Assembly: GCA_010027105.1 (NCBI GenBank)
Contig: RGVT01000007.1
Location: 1-22,163 of the forward strand
Source of the DNA: Planctomycetia bacterium
GTDB lineage: Bacteria > Planctomycetota > Planctomycetia > Pirellulales > UBA1268
Direction: 5' to 3'
Length of the DNA stretch: 22,163 nt
The position numbers and the translations under genes are program-made. The notes beneath the pieces were generated by a model, which ran no database searches, was not told where the DNA came from, and worked only from the letters and a program-made list of their open reading frames with translations. Below are positions 1 to 8,257 of this stretch, piece by piece (position 1 is the stretch's first letter; every line of letters begins with the position of its first letter).

Positions 1-1
1 C

Positions 2-1141
2 TCGGTCAATGGCTATCCCCGGGCCTTCGTCTTCAACGTCGACTGCACGGCCGCCGCCGCGGGGGTTCCGCAGCAGCCCCAGAACGACTTTCGCGCGATC
101 GCGTTCGCCGGACCGCGTCCGGCGACCGAGCCGCCCCTCAAGGCGCCGGCCGAGGCGATCCCGATCGGGCTGCTCGTCGACGCGCCGCCCGATGTCTCCG
201 GCGGGCGGGCGGCGGCCGACGTGGGGCCGACCGGCCGCGGGGAAACGGTGGTGTCGCTCTCGTTTCGCGGCCTGCGGGCCGGGGGCGCGGCCCCCGACGC
301 GGCGACTGTCGTCTGGTCGGCCGCCGGCGACAGGCAGGTTTCCTTCCTGGCCGGCAAGCCGCAGCCCCCGGCGGCGGTGGCGGTCACCGCGGTCGTCGCC
401 GACTGGGCGGTGGCCCCGAGCGGCGAGGGCTACGTCGATCTCGATCTGGAGGCCGAGGCGGCGCTCGCGGTCCCGGGCATGCCGGCTCCGCTCAAGGCGG
501 CCCGCACCTTCATCATGGACGGGAGGCCTCCGGCGGTCGAGGTGCCCGCGCTTGTCAACGCCACTGTGGGGCGGCCGCTGGTCGTGCCGGCGCGGGTGGT
601 CGACGACCCCGCCGAGACGTTCGCGGCGCTGCCGGGCCGGCACATCCCCGGCGTGTCGGGAGTGGAGCGCGTGGAGTGGGCGCTGGACCTCAAGGGCAAC
701 GGGGCCCCGGAGGCGTGGACTCCGGCAGTCGGCCTGGGCGGAGGCAGTTACGAGATCAAGGTCGACACGGCGCTTCTGCCGCCGGGGGCGCGCACACCGC
801 TGCTCGTGCGGGCCACCGATCGCGTCGGCCTCGCGCACCCGCCGAGCCGCGTCTGGCTCGACACCGCGCCCGCCGTCGCCAAGGGCAGCATCGAGGGGCG
901 CGTGACGCTCAAGGATCGCGGCGAGCCGAACGTCACCGTCCGCATCGACGGGCCGAACGCCCCGGCGCCGGTGCGGTCGGGGACGGACGGCCGGTTCACC
1001 TTCTCGGGACTCGATCCGGGCACGTACACGCTCAAGGCGGTCGGGCCGGTCCGCAACCGCACCTGCGCGTCGGAGGCCACGCCCGCGGTCGTGGCCGCGC
1101 CCCCCGCGCCGCCGGCCAAGGTGACGCTCGAGCTCAAGTGA
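2..1141 (+). CDS. C-terminal part of a secreted/surface protein with a carboxypeptidase-regulatory-like domain (5' end outside window)
   Basis: The frame is open from base 2 to the TGA at 1139-1141, so 379 residues are visible and the start lies upstream. No catalytic motif is seen. The visible part is rich in Ala, Pro, Gly and Val and looks like consecutive beta-sandwich segments. The last ~85 residues (from about base 886, 'GSIEGRVTLKDRGEPNVTV') have the pattern of a carboxypeptidase-regulatory or CnaB-like module: 'G.V....G.P...V.I', then 'T.TDGRFTFSGLDPGTYTLKA'-type strands. Such modules are usually extracellular adhesion or stalk domains. The next gene starts 25 bp downstream on the same strand, so the two are probably co-transcribed. 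The upstream domain content cannot be judged from this window. The function is not known; only the C-terminal domain call is reasonably secure. Confidence 0.75.
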   Translation, partial: SVNGYPRAFVFNVDCTAAAAGVPQQPQNDFRAIAFAGPRPATEPPLKAPAEAIPIGLLVDAPPDVSGGRAAADVGPTGRGETVVSLSFRGLRAGGAAPDAATVVWSAAGDRQVSFLAGKPQPPAAVAVTAVVADWAVAPSGEGYVDLDLEAEAALAVPGMPAPLKAARTFIMDGRPPAVEVPALVNATVGRPLVVPARVVDDPAETFAALPGRHIPGVSGVERVEWALDLKGNGAPEAWTPAVGLGGGSYEIKVDTALLPPGARTPLLVRATDRVGLAHPPSRVWLDTAPAVAKGSIEGRVTLKDRGEPNVTVRIDGPNAPAPVRSGTDGRFTFSGLDPGTYTLKAVGPVRNRTCASEATPAVVAAPPAPPAKVTLELK

Positions 1142-1166
1142 GGCCCCGCGCCACGCCGCACATGCC

Positions 1167-4100
1167 ATGAGCAAACCTCCTTCCCCGCGAGACGGCGTGA
1201 GCTGGCGCAGGCCCCAGGCCGGCCGGGGCGACGGTTCGCCCGCGGCCCAGGCCTCGCCGCGCGATTCGTGGCGGACGACGGCCGGCGCCCTCACGGCCCG
1301 CGGCTACGCGTGGCTGGTCATCCGGCGGCTCGCCTCTTCCGCCGCGGTCGTGGCCCTCGTCGGCCTGCTCTTGTGGCAGCTCCTGAGCCTCAACCGCCCG
1401 CTCCCCGTGGTGGCCTGCATCGCCACCACCTACGAGCCGCCGCTCGTGCCCATCCGTCTGGGCCACGAGGATGCGGCGCTCGTGGAGACGCTGGCCCGGT
1501 CGGGGGCCTCCCTGTTCCGTTCGCGGTCGATCTCGCTGCACAACATCTCGGCGGAGGCGGCGACGGCCGGTGCTGACAGGATCGTTTCGTCGATCGCGGA
1601 TGGGCTCGCCGCCGCCAAGCCGGGCGGCCCCGACAAGAACCTGGTCATGGCCTACGTGTCGATGCGGGGGGGAATCGACGTGGACGGCCGCGCCTGTCTG
1701 ATTCCACCGGGACTGGCCCTGCCGGAGGCGAGCCTGGCCGACGGCCGCTGCATCACCGTCGAGCGGCTGCTCCGGGCCGCTCGGGGAGCGGTGCCGGCGA
1801 CCACCGGCATCGTGTTCGTGCTCGACGCCTGCCAGGGAGGACTGCAGTGGCCGCTGGGGATCGCCGACGGCGGCTTTCCGCCCGCGGTGGAGGCCGCCGT
1901 GGAGGCCGCCGCATTGCCGCGCACGTGGGTGCTGCTGCCGGCTTCCGCGGGGCAGACCGCGCAGGCGAGCCTGATCGACGGGGCATCGGTGTTCGCCCGC
2001 TTCTTCGCGGCGGGGCTCCGCGGCGCGGCTGACGGGGCCCGCGTCGGAGATCGGGACGGCACGGTCGAACTCGGGGAACTGGCGGCCTACCTGACCGCCG
2101 CGGTCGACCGCTGGACGATCTCCCACCACGGCGTCCGGCAGACGCCCAGGATCCTGCCCACCATCGAGCGGCCGGGCCGGGCGGGTGATCCGCGGCTGGC
2201 GCGGGCGGAGAGTTGGGAGGCCGAGCGGGAGCTCGCGGCGAGTCTTTCCTCATACCTCGCCGCGGCGGGATCGGCGGGCAATCGCGGGGCCGCCGCGCCC
2301 GTCGACCCGTGGCTCCGCGAGCGCTGGCGGGTGGCGGAGACGCTCGCCGACGCCAACGGCCGCGAGCGGCCGCTCACCTGGCAGCGCTACCAGCAGCTCC
2401 TGCTGCGGGCGGAGTCGCTGCTTCAATCCGGCCCCGCCTACGCGCCGCAGCGGCGGCGGGCCGAGACGCTCGTCGAGCGGCTGGAACTGGAGCTGGGCAC
2501 CGACCGGCTCCCGAACGCGGAGTTTCTACCCGCTCTGCGGCTCCCGTGGATCGCCCGGTGGAACGCGCGGCCACGCGTCGTCGGACCGCTCGCGACCTGG
2601 CTCGAGACGATGGCCGGCTGGGTGACGAAGCCCGGCCCCAAGCCGCCTTCATCGGAGCCGCCAGCGTCGGCGGTGGAGTGGAACGATCGCGCTAACGTGG
2701 CCTGGGACTGGCTGATCGAGCGGATCGATGCCGACGACACGATCGACCGCGACGCCCTGGGTCGGTGGCTGGAGATCCTCGGGCCCGCCCCGGCTTCGGT
2801 GCCCGCCGAGCCGCCTCAGATCCAGGCGGCACGGGCGCTGCACCGCGACGGACCGGCCGTCGCCTGGCAGGCCGCGCCGCAACTGCCCGGCAGGCTGCTG
2901 AGGGCCCTGTCGGCCTCCCGCGACGCGCGATTCACGGCCGATCTGCGTGTCGACCGCCTGGTGACATCGCTCACCGAGATCGGGCGGGCCGACGACGACC
3001 GCAGGCTGGCGTTCGACCTGTTCTTCCTCGGCGACGCCGCCGCCGTGGCACGGGCCGAGGAACTCGCCGAGCAGTCGCTCGAGCGGGCGCGGGTGGCGGA
3101 CCGGCAGGGCGCGGCGCTGTCCGACGTTTTCTCCTCCGTCGACCGCCTGCTCGACGAACTCCCCTGGCTCGCCGCCTGGTGGTCTGCGGAGGCCGTCGCC
3201 AGCCGGGTCTCTGCGCTGAGCGCGACCGACGGCCTGGGCGACGCCACCGTCCCGCTGGCGTTCGACTGGCCTGCCGCGGTGGAAGCGACGGGGCAGTTCG
3301 AGTCGGCCGTCGCGTCGCTCACCGAAGAGCCGGAGGGGGGGCGAGCGGGCATGGACGAACTGCTGAGTCGTGTCGAGGCCCGCCGGGCCGCCGCCGAAAC
3401 GGCGATCCAGCCGCTGCAGGACGCGTTCCGTGCGGCGCAGGACGACCTCGTTTCGTCGGCTCCCGACAGTGCGGATACGCTGGCGCGGATCCGGCGGATC
3501 CTGAACACGCCGCTGGTGCGCGGCGAGCCGCGGATGCGGCTGCTCGCCCGCGCCGACGAGCTCGGCAGGAGGTTCGGTGAACTGCTCCAGGAGGAGCCGG
3601 CCGATCTCGAGCCGCTGCCGGCCCCGGACGTGGGCACGGTGGTGGCGACGTGGATGGCGTGGCGCGGCCTCGTGGTCAACCCGCTCGTCCCGGTGCTCAC
3701 GGAGAACGCCGCCGGAGTGCCGTCCCGCCCCGACCGGCCCGACGAGTTCGCGGCGGCGTGCGGTGGCCAGATCGCGGAGGTCCAGAGGGCCGTGACCGCG
3801 GCGGGGCGCTGGACACCCGCGCGGACGCTCGACGCACCGCCCGAACTCGACGCCGGCACGCTGTCGACGCTGCGTCGCGAGGAGTTTTACAGCCGCAACC
3901 TCGCCCCGCTGATCTGCACCCGCTCGAGCATCGACACCTCGCCGCACTCCAGGCTCTCCTACATCGACTGGCACGACCGGCTCGTGTCGTCGGCGGAGGA
4001 CGCGCTCGACGACTTCTGGTTCGGGATCGAGCCGACGGACGGCGGGCGGCGGGGGGGCGGCCGGGCTCCGTGGTGCGTGACGGCGGCTCGCGTGCTCGTC

Positions 4101-6371
4101 GACAAGGCGGCGGAGCTGCTCGAGTACGCCCGGCTCGAATACGGATCGTTGCGCCGGCGGGACGTCGCGGCGCGACTGGCGACCTTCGCCGACGGAGGCG
4201 AACTGGACGTCGGCTCGTTCGGCACGGTACGGCTGCAGCCCCGCACGCTGCCGGTGATCCGGGCCCAGCCGGGCGACCTGCCGCTGAACACCGTCACGCT
4301 TCGCCCGCGCAGCGGCGTGCCCGCCGGCATGGCCAGCCTGTGGTTCGCGGAGTCGATCGACGGGCCGCCGCTGGCGATCGCCGAAGCGGGGCCCGGTGGG
4401 CCCCGCCCGCGGCTGCCGCTCCCGGTGAACGCGGGCCGCGAAGAGTCGTCGCTGGCGTGGTGGCTCGACGCGGACGCCGTGGCCGCGCTCGAGCCGGCGG
4501 CGGGCCGGCCCGGCGAGGGGAGGGTGCTCGACATGGTGGCCTGGTTCCGCGGGCACCGCATGGTGGTCGCCGCGCCACTGGCCCCGCCGGCCGCGCTGCG
4601 GGTGATGACCTGGGAGGCGGGGCCGCCGGCCGCCCCGAGGGTCTCCGTGCGCGGCGCGCTGCCGCGCAACCAGACCGTGGCCGTGATCTTCGACTGCTCC
4701 GGCAGCATGGGGCAGCGGCTTCCCGACGGCCGGACGCGGCTCGAGGCCGGCCGGACGGCGGTCTCGGAGGTGCTCGAGCAGATCGCCATCGAGGGCGGCT
4801 GGACGGCGTCGCTGTGGCTCTACGGGCACCGCACGAAGTGGTCGCGGGACCAGCGGGGCCGCTACTCGGCGGGGCTGACGGAGGCCGGCACCCGCGACCG
4901 CGACCGCACCGCGGCCGTCAGCGGCACGAACGCCACGCTCGTGCCGGGCAACGACGTGGAGCAGGTGCTCGACCCGCAGCCGCTGGTGCCGCTGCAGGTC
5001 ACCCGCATCCGCGGGCTCCTCGACGCGTTGGAGCCGGGCGGCGAGACGCCGCTCTACCTGGCGATCAACGAGGCGCTGCGGGTCGACTTCGCGGCCCGCG
5101 ACCCGGGGCCGGGACACGTGCTCGTGGTGACCGACGGGGCGAACGACCAGACCGGGGGCCGCATCACGTCGTCGGCCGACGTGCTGCGCACCCTCGCCCG
5201 GCTCAACATGCGGCGCGGGCCGCAGGATCGCGTGCGGATCGACGTCATCGGCTTCGACCTCGCGCCGGGGATGTACGACCGGCAGGTTCGGCTCCAGGAC
5301 CTCCAGAGCCTCGCGGCCGACTCCGGCGGCGTGTACTACGACGCCACCGATCCGGGCAGGCTGACGGCGGCGCTGCGATCGTCGCTGCAGGTCTCGCGCT
5401 GGCGGGTGGAAGGGGGCCGGGCCCCGCGCGACTCCGCAGCCCTCGGGGAGGCGATCCTGCTCCCCGCGCCCGTGGAGGGCGCGACCGACACCTACGACGT
5501 CGTGCTCGACGCCGGGGCCGTGACGCCCCGCCGGCGGGTGTCGGTGCAGGGGGGCGAGGGGCTCGAACTGTTCGTCGGCGGCCGCGGACGCGAGCTGCAG
5601 TTCCGGCGGTACGACGGCGGCACGGAGCAGGGCATCCGTGACGCGGCGGGCCCACTGCCCGATCCGGCCGGCCCGGGCCGCACGTGGTTCATCGCGGCGC
5701 ACCTCGCCCGCCGCGACGGCCGCGTGGTGACGTTTCCGGTGTCGCTGCAAAACGGCGTCGCCGACGGCTTTTCGCCCCGCCCCGTCGAGATGTGGGCGAC
5801 GTTGCAGCCGGTCGGGCCGGGTGGTCCGGTGGGCCTGCCGTACGTGTTCTCCGACATGCGGCTCCAGCCGGCGCGGCCGGTGCCCGTGATCGATCTCGAG
5901 GCCGACGACTGGCCGGAGACGGCGACGTCGGCCCAGATCAAGGCCTGGTTCCGCTTCGACGCCGCCGAACCGGAGGTGTCGCTGCCGGTGAACGGCTTCA
6001 TTCCGGGCGTCGAGCGCACGGTCGGGCTCGAGGGTCTGCCGGGATCCTCGCTGAGGGTGCTCGTGCGGCCGCTCGAATCGCCGTCCGTGCTGCGCATGAC
6101 GGTCGTCGAGGATCATCCGCCCGCGGTCGCCGCCGCGTTGCCGCTCCTGCGGATCGCCGTCGGGCCCGGCTGCCGACGGGCGGTGCATCTGCTCGCCCCC
6201 GGCGGCAGCCGCGTGCGGCACGACTTCACGCTGGCCGCCATCGACGGCCAGGTGCCCGGAGACGTGACGCTCACGGCGACGCGTGCCGAGGCGATCAAGC
6301 GGGGCGCCGTGGGGCCGGTGACGTTCGGCGGCGACACCAAGACGCTCCAGGTGCCCGTGCCGGAGCGTTGA
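1167..6371 (+). CDS. Membrane-anchored caspase-like (inactive-looking) + vWA domain protein
   Basis: 1734 residues. A cytoplasmic Arg/Pro-rich leader is followed by one membrane segment (about 55-74, 'LASSAAVVALVGLLLWQLL'). Residues ~80-330 show the caspase/peptidase C14 pattern: 'LVMAYVSMRGG' (159-169) stands where families have '.YFSGHG', 'VFVLDACQGG' carries Cys222, then an EF-hand-like 'GDRDGTVELGEL' (294-305) and a 'RQTPRILP' end. The dyad His is replaced by Arg167, so proteolysis is doubtful. Residues ~340-1050 look alpha-helical with no family recognised. A vWA domain follows (about 1165-1360) with a complete MIDAS: Asp1176-x-Ser1178-x-Ser1180, Thr1294 and Asp1323. The last ~350 residues look beta-rich. 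ATG 1167 lacks a clear Shine-Dalgarno sequence but is the first in-frame start after the upstream stop. It lies 25 bp after a CnaB-like gene and 53 bp before mscL. The domain calls come from motif reading; the biological role is unknown. An adaptor or scaffold that signals at the membrane is inference. Confidence 0.85.
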   Translation: MSKPPSPRDGVSWRRPQAGRGDGSPAAQASPRDSWRTTAGALTARGYAWLVIRRLASSAAVVALVGLLLWQLLSLNRPLPVVACIATTYEPPLVPIRLGHEDAALVETLARSGASLFRSRSISLHNISAEAATAGADRIVSSIADGLAAAKPGGPDKNLVMAYVSMRGGIDVDGRACLIPPGLALPEASLADGRCITVERLLRAARGAVPATTGIVFVLDACQGGLQWPLGIADGGFPPAVEAAVEAAALPRTWVLLPASAGQTAQASLIDGASVFARFFAAGLRGAADGARVGDRDGTVELGELAAYLTAAVDRWTISHHGVRQTPRILPTIERPGRAGDPRLARAESWEAERELAASLSSYLAAAGSAGNRGAAAPVDPWLRERWRVAETLADANGRERPLTWQRYQQLLLRAESLLQSGPAYAPQRRRAETLVERLELELGTDRLPNAEFLPALRLPWIARWNARPRVVGPLATWLETMAGWVTKPGPKPPSSEPPASAVEWNDRANVAWDWLIERIDADDTIDRDALGRWLEILGPAPASVPAEPPQIQAARALHRDGPAVAWQAAPQLPGRLLRALSASRDARFTADLRVDRLVTSLTEIGRADDDRRLAFDLFFLGDAAAVARAEELAEQSLERARVADRQGAALSDVFSSVDRLLDELPWLAAWWSAEAVASRVSALSATDGLGDATVPLAFDWPAAVEATGQFESAVASLTEEPEGGRAGMDELLSRVEARRAAAETAIQPLQDAFRAAQDDLVSSAPDSADTLARIRRILNTPLVRGEPRMRLLARADELGRRFGELLQEEPADLEPLPAPDVGTVVATWMAWRGLVVNPLVPVLTENAAGVPSRPDRPDEFAAACGGQIAEVQRAVTAAGRWTPARTLDAPPELDAGTLSTLRREEFYSRNLAPLICTRSSIDTSPHSRLSYIDWHDRLVSSAEDALDDFWFGIEPTDGGRRGGGRAPWCVTAARVLVDKAAELLEYARLEYGSLRRRDVAARLATFADGGELDVGSFGTVRLQPRTLPVIRAQPGDLPLNTVTLRPRSGVPAGMASLWFAESIDGPPLAIAEAGPGGPRPRLPLPVNAGREESSLAWWLDADAVAALEPAAGRPGEGRVLDMVAWFRGHRMVVAAPLAPPAALRVMTWEAGPPAAPRVSVRGALPRNQTVAVIFDCSGSMGQRLPDGRTRLEAGRTAVSEVLEQIAIEGGWTASLWLYGHRTKWSRDQRGRYSAGLTEAGTRDRDRTAAVSGTNATLVPGNDVEQVLDPQPLVPLQVTRIRGLLDALEPGGETPLYLAINEALRVDFAARDPGPGHVLVVTDGANDQTGGRITSSADVLRTLARLNMRRGPQDRVRIDVIGFDLAPGMYDRQVRLQDLQSLAADSGGVYYDATDPGRLTAALRSSLQVSRWRVEGGRAPRDSAALGEAILLPAPVEGATDTYDVVLDAGAVTPRRRVSVQGGEGLELFVGGRGRELQFRRYDGGTEQGIRDAAGPLPDPAGPGRTWFIAAHLARRDGRVVTFPVSLQNGVADGFSPRPVEMWATLQPVGPGGPVGLPYVFSDMRLQPARPVPVIDLEADDWPETATSAQIKAWFRFDAAEPEVSLPVNGFIPGVERTVGLEGLPGSSLRVLVRPLESPSVLRMTVVEDHPPAVAAALPLLRIAVGPGCRRAVHLLAPGGSRVRHDFTLAAIDGQVPGDVTLTATRAEAIKRGAVGPVTFGGDTKTLQVPVPER

Positions 6372-6391
6372 CGGACGCGCGCGATCGGGTA

Positions 6392-6418
6392 GATTCTCCG
6401 CCACCTTCCCGGAGAATC
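6392..6418 (+). promoter_or_regulatory. Perfect 9-bp hairpin covering the mscL Shine-Dalgarno sequence
   Basis: GATTCTCCG (6392-6400) and CGGAGAATC (6410-6418) are exact reverse complements around a 9-nt loop. The mscL Shine-Dalgarno (GGAGA, 6411-6415) lies in the 3' arm, 9 nt before ATG 6425. In RNA the stem would hide the ribosome binding site. There is no T-run after it, so a terminator reading is weak. A protein operator is possible. Confidence 0.55.
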
Positions 6419-6424
6419 GTCAGC

Positions 6425-6889
6425 ATGGGACTGCTCAAGGAATTCCGCGACTTCGCGATGCGGGGCAACGTCATCGACCTGGCGGTCGGCGTCGTGATCG
6501 GGGCGGCGTTCGGCAAGATCATCAGTTCGCTCGTGTCGAACATCATCATGCCGCCGCTCAACCTGCTCACGAGCAGGTACGGTGTGAACTTCAGCGAACT
6601 GGCCCTCAAGGTGAAGACCACGGCCCCGAAGCTGAATCCGGACGGCACGGCCGTGCTCGAGGACGGTAAGCCCGTGATGGCGTTCCAGGACTATCCGATC
6701 CTGAACTACGGGCCGTTCATCCAGTCGGTCGTCGATTTCCTGCTCGTGGCGGCGGCGCTGTTCCTCGTGATCAAGATCATCAACACGGCCAAGGCCCGGT
6801 TCGAGGAGAAGAAGGACGAAGCCCCGCCCGCCCCGCCGGAAGACATCGCCCTCCTGCGCGAGATCCGCGATGCCCTCTCGCGTGCGTAG
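6425..6889 (+). CDS. mscL: Large-conductance mechanosensitive channel MscL
   Basis: 154 residues. MscL forms a homopentameric pore in the inner membrane that opens under tension and releases solutes during hypo-osmotic shock. The N-terminal 'LLKEFRDFAMRGNVIDLAVG' and the following 'VVIGAAFGKIISSLV' are the family's amphipathic helix and TM1. A periplasmic loop with 'NPDGTAVLEDGKPV' is longer than in E. coli. TM2 is 'IQSVVDFLLVAAALFLVIKI', and the cytoplasmic helix ends 'LLREIRDALSRA'. ATG 6425 is set by GGAGA 9 nt upstream. The frame is open further upstream, but that part overlaps the preceding gene and has no family similarity. The stop TAG (6887-6889) falls in the first base pairs of the palindromic array that follows. 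The vWA gene ends 53 bp upstream on the same strand, so read-through transcription is possible. Confidence 0.97.
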   Translation: MGLLKEFRDFAMRGNVIDLAVGVVIGAAFGKIISSLVSNIIMPPLNLLTSRYGVNFSELALKVKTTAPKLNPDGTAVLEDGKPVMAFQDYPILNYGPFIQSVVDFLLVAAALFLVIKIINTAKARFEEKKDEAPPAPPEDIALLREIRDALSRA

Positions 6890-7019
6890 GACAGGCTTTA
6901 GCCTGTCGGCGTTTCCAGGTGACAGGCTGAAGCCTGTCCTACGGGTTTTGGAAGACAGGCTGAAGCCTGTCCTACGGGTTTTGGAAGACAGGCTGAAGCC
7001 TGTCCTACGGGTTTTGGAA
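6887..7019. repeat. Tandem array of 33-bp palindromic (REP-like) repeats, 3 perfect copies plus one degenerate
   Basis: Three identical 33-bp units lie end to end at 6921-6953, 6954-6986 and 6987-7019. Each opens with the 18-bp palindrome GACAGGCTGAAGCCTGTC followed by CTACGGGTTTTGGAA. A degenerate copy with centre GACAGGC-TTTA-GCCTGTC precedes at 6890-6907. The array sits between two convergent genes and contains both their stop codons. Repeats of this ACAGGCT..AGCCTGT type are frequent in planctomycete intergenic DNA as far as I recall. Units are contiguous without spacers, so it is not a CRISPR. Confidence 0.9.
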
Positions 7020-8211
7020 TCCCGAGGCCTTCCTCCGGGATGTAGATCCCCGGCTCGACCGTCACCACCCAGCCGGGCTCGAACGGGCCGTTCACCGGCG
7101 CGAGGTCGTGCACGCCGAGGCCGAGCGAATGGCCGAGCCCGTGCATGAAATACTTTCGGCAGGCGGGCTCTTCGGGCGTGTCCTTGGCGACCTCGTCCTT
7201 CGTGATCAGGCCGAGTTGCAGGAGTTCCTCGGTCATGTCGAGCTGGGCGGCACGCTTCCACTCGCGGGGCGTGACCCCCGGCCTGAGCCGGGCCGTGCTC
7301 GCCCGCAGCACGCGAAGCACGGCGTCGTACACCGCCCGCTGCCGCGGCGTGAACCGGCCGTTCACGGGATAGGAGCGGGTGAGGTCGGCGGAATGGTTGG
7401 CGTAGCTCGCCCCGACGTCGATGAGCACGACGTCGCCGGCGCGGCACTCCGCGTCGTTGGCCACGTAATGGAGCACGCAGGCGTTCTTTCCTGCGGCCAC
7501 GATCGGCTCGTAGCCCATCCGGGCCCGGCGGCGGGTGAACTCGCCGATCAGTTCCGCCTCGAGCTCGTATTCCTTGACGCCCGGCTTCAGCATCGCGAGC
7601 ACCCGCCGCAGGCCGGCGTCGGTGATCTCGATCGCCCGGCGGATGAGCTCCACCTCGGCCGGGCTCTTCACGGCCCGGAGCCGGCGCATGAGCGGGGCGA
7701 GCCGCTCGTAGCGGTGGAGGGGATAGCGGGCGATCAGGTCCCGGGCCAGGCGTGTGTCGCGCGGCTCGACGTCGAGGCTCGCCCGCTCGTGCTCGTTGGC
7801 GTTGAGAAACACCCGCTCGCTCTCGCACATCAGGGCATGCAGGGCTCCGGGAAGTTCCGTAAGCCAGCGAACGTTTCGCACCCCGGAGATCGCCGCCGCC
7901 TCCTCCTTCGAGAGCTTGTGTCCCTCCCAGATCGACGTCGACTCGTTCGGCTGGCGGACGAAGAGCAGCTCTCGCTGGGCCGGGTCGGTCGCGTCGGGGG
8001 CGAGCACGAGCACGCTCTCCTCCTGCTCGATGCCGCTCAAGTGAAACAGGTCGGCGGCGGGAACCGGCCGCAGGGTGCCGTCGCCATTGGTGGGCGGCAC
8101 GTCGGCCGCGTGGACCACAACCAGGCTGCCCGGCGGCAGCAGGGTGCGGAGGGCGTCGCGATGGGCCTTGAAGACGGCGGAGTCGAGCGGAACCGGGCGC
8201 ATGGCGGGCAT
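6898..8211 (-). CDS. Aminopeptidase P-like (Xaa-Pro) metallopeptidase, C-terminus replaced by repeat-encoded tail
   Basis: About 437 residues. The M24 family removes N-terminal residues before proline using two metal ions. An N-terminal creatinase-like domain ('VHAADVPPTNGD', 'FHLSGIEQEESVLVLAPDA') is followed by the pita-bread domain. Metal ligands visible are Asp265 and Asp276 ('LIDVGASYANHSADLTRS'), His361 ('HGLGHSLGLGVHD') and Glu386 ('VTVEPGIYIP'). The fifth ligand, in the family's 'RIEDD' strand, is absent: after 'EEGLGI' the frame enters the 33-bp array and encodes 'PKPVGQASACL' repeats until TAA at 6898-6900. The protein is probably inactive or altered. ATG 8211 was chosen as the start; ATG 8229 and 8202 are alternatives and none has a clear Shine-Dalgarno sequence. 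It is convergent with mscL. Confidence 0.88.
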   Translation of the reverse strand: MPAMRPVPLDSAVFKAHRDALRTLLPPGSLVVVHAADVPPTNGDGTLRPVPAADLFHLSGIEQEESVLVLAPDATDPAQRELLFVRQPNESTSIWEGHKLSKEEAAAISGVRNVRWLTELPGALHALMCESERVFLNANEHERASLDVEPRDTRLARDLIARYPLHRYERLAPLMRRLRAVKSPAEVELIRRAIEITDAGLRRVLAMLKPGVKEYELEAELIGEFTRRRARMGYEPIVAAGKNACVLHYVANDAECRAGDVVLIDVGASYANHSADLTRSYPVNGRFTPRQRAVYDAVLRVLRASTARLRPGVTPREWKRAAQLDMTEELLQLGLITKDEVAKDTPEEPACRKYFMHGLGHSLGLGVHDLAPVNGPFEPGWVVTVEPGIYIPEEGLGIPKPVGQASACLPKPVGQASACLPKPVGQASACHLETPTG

Positions 8212-8257
8212 TGTGCGGCGGCCCGGCACGCATCGGCAAGGCGGCTCGTCCCTGCGG

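Noticed and set aside
2649..6404. Open frame of 1251 codons on the minus strand
   Set aside because: It lies antisense to the vWA/caspase-like gene, has no recognisable domain and an Arg/His/Pro-rich composition typical of antisense frames in GC-rich DNA.
6392..6418. Terminator of the vWA gene
   Set aside because: The stem is not followed by a T-run and its 3' arm contains the mscL Shine-Dalgarno sequence, so a translational role fits better.
6921..7019. Possible CRISPR array
   Set aside because: The 33-bp units are contiguous with no unique spacers and there are no cas genes; it is a tandem palindromic repeat.
6113..8239. Long minus-strand frame spanning the end of the vWA gene, mscL and the peptidase region
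   Set aside because: Wrong frame relative to the aminopeptidase and antisense to mscL; it merely passes through the repeat array.
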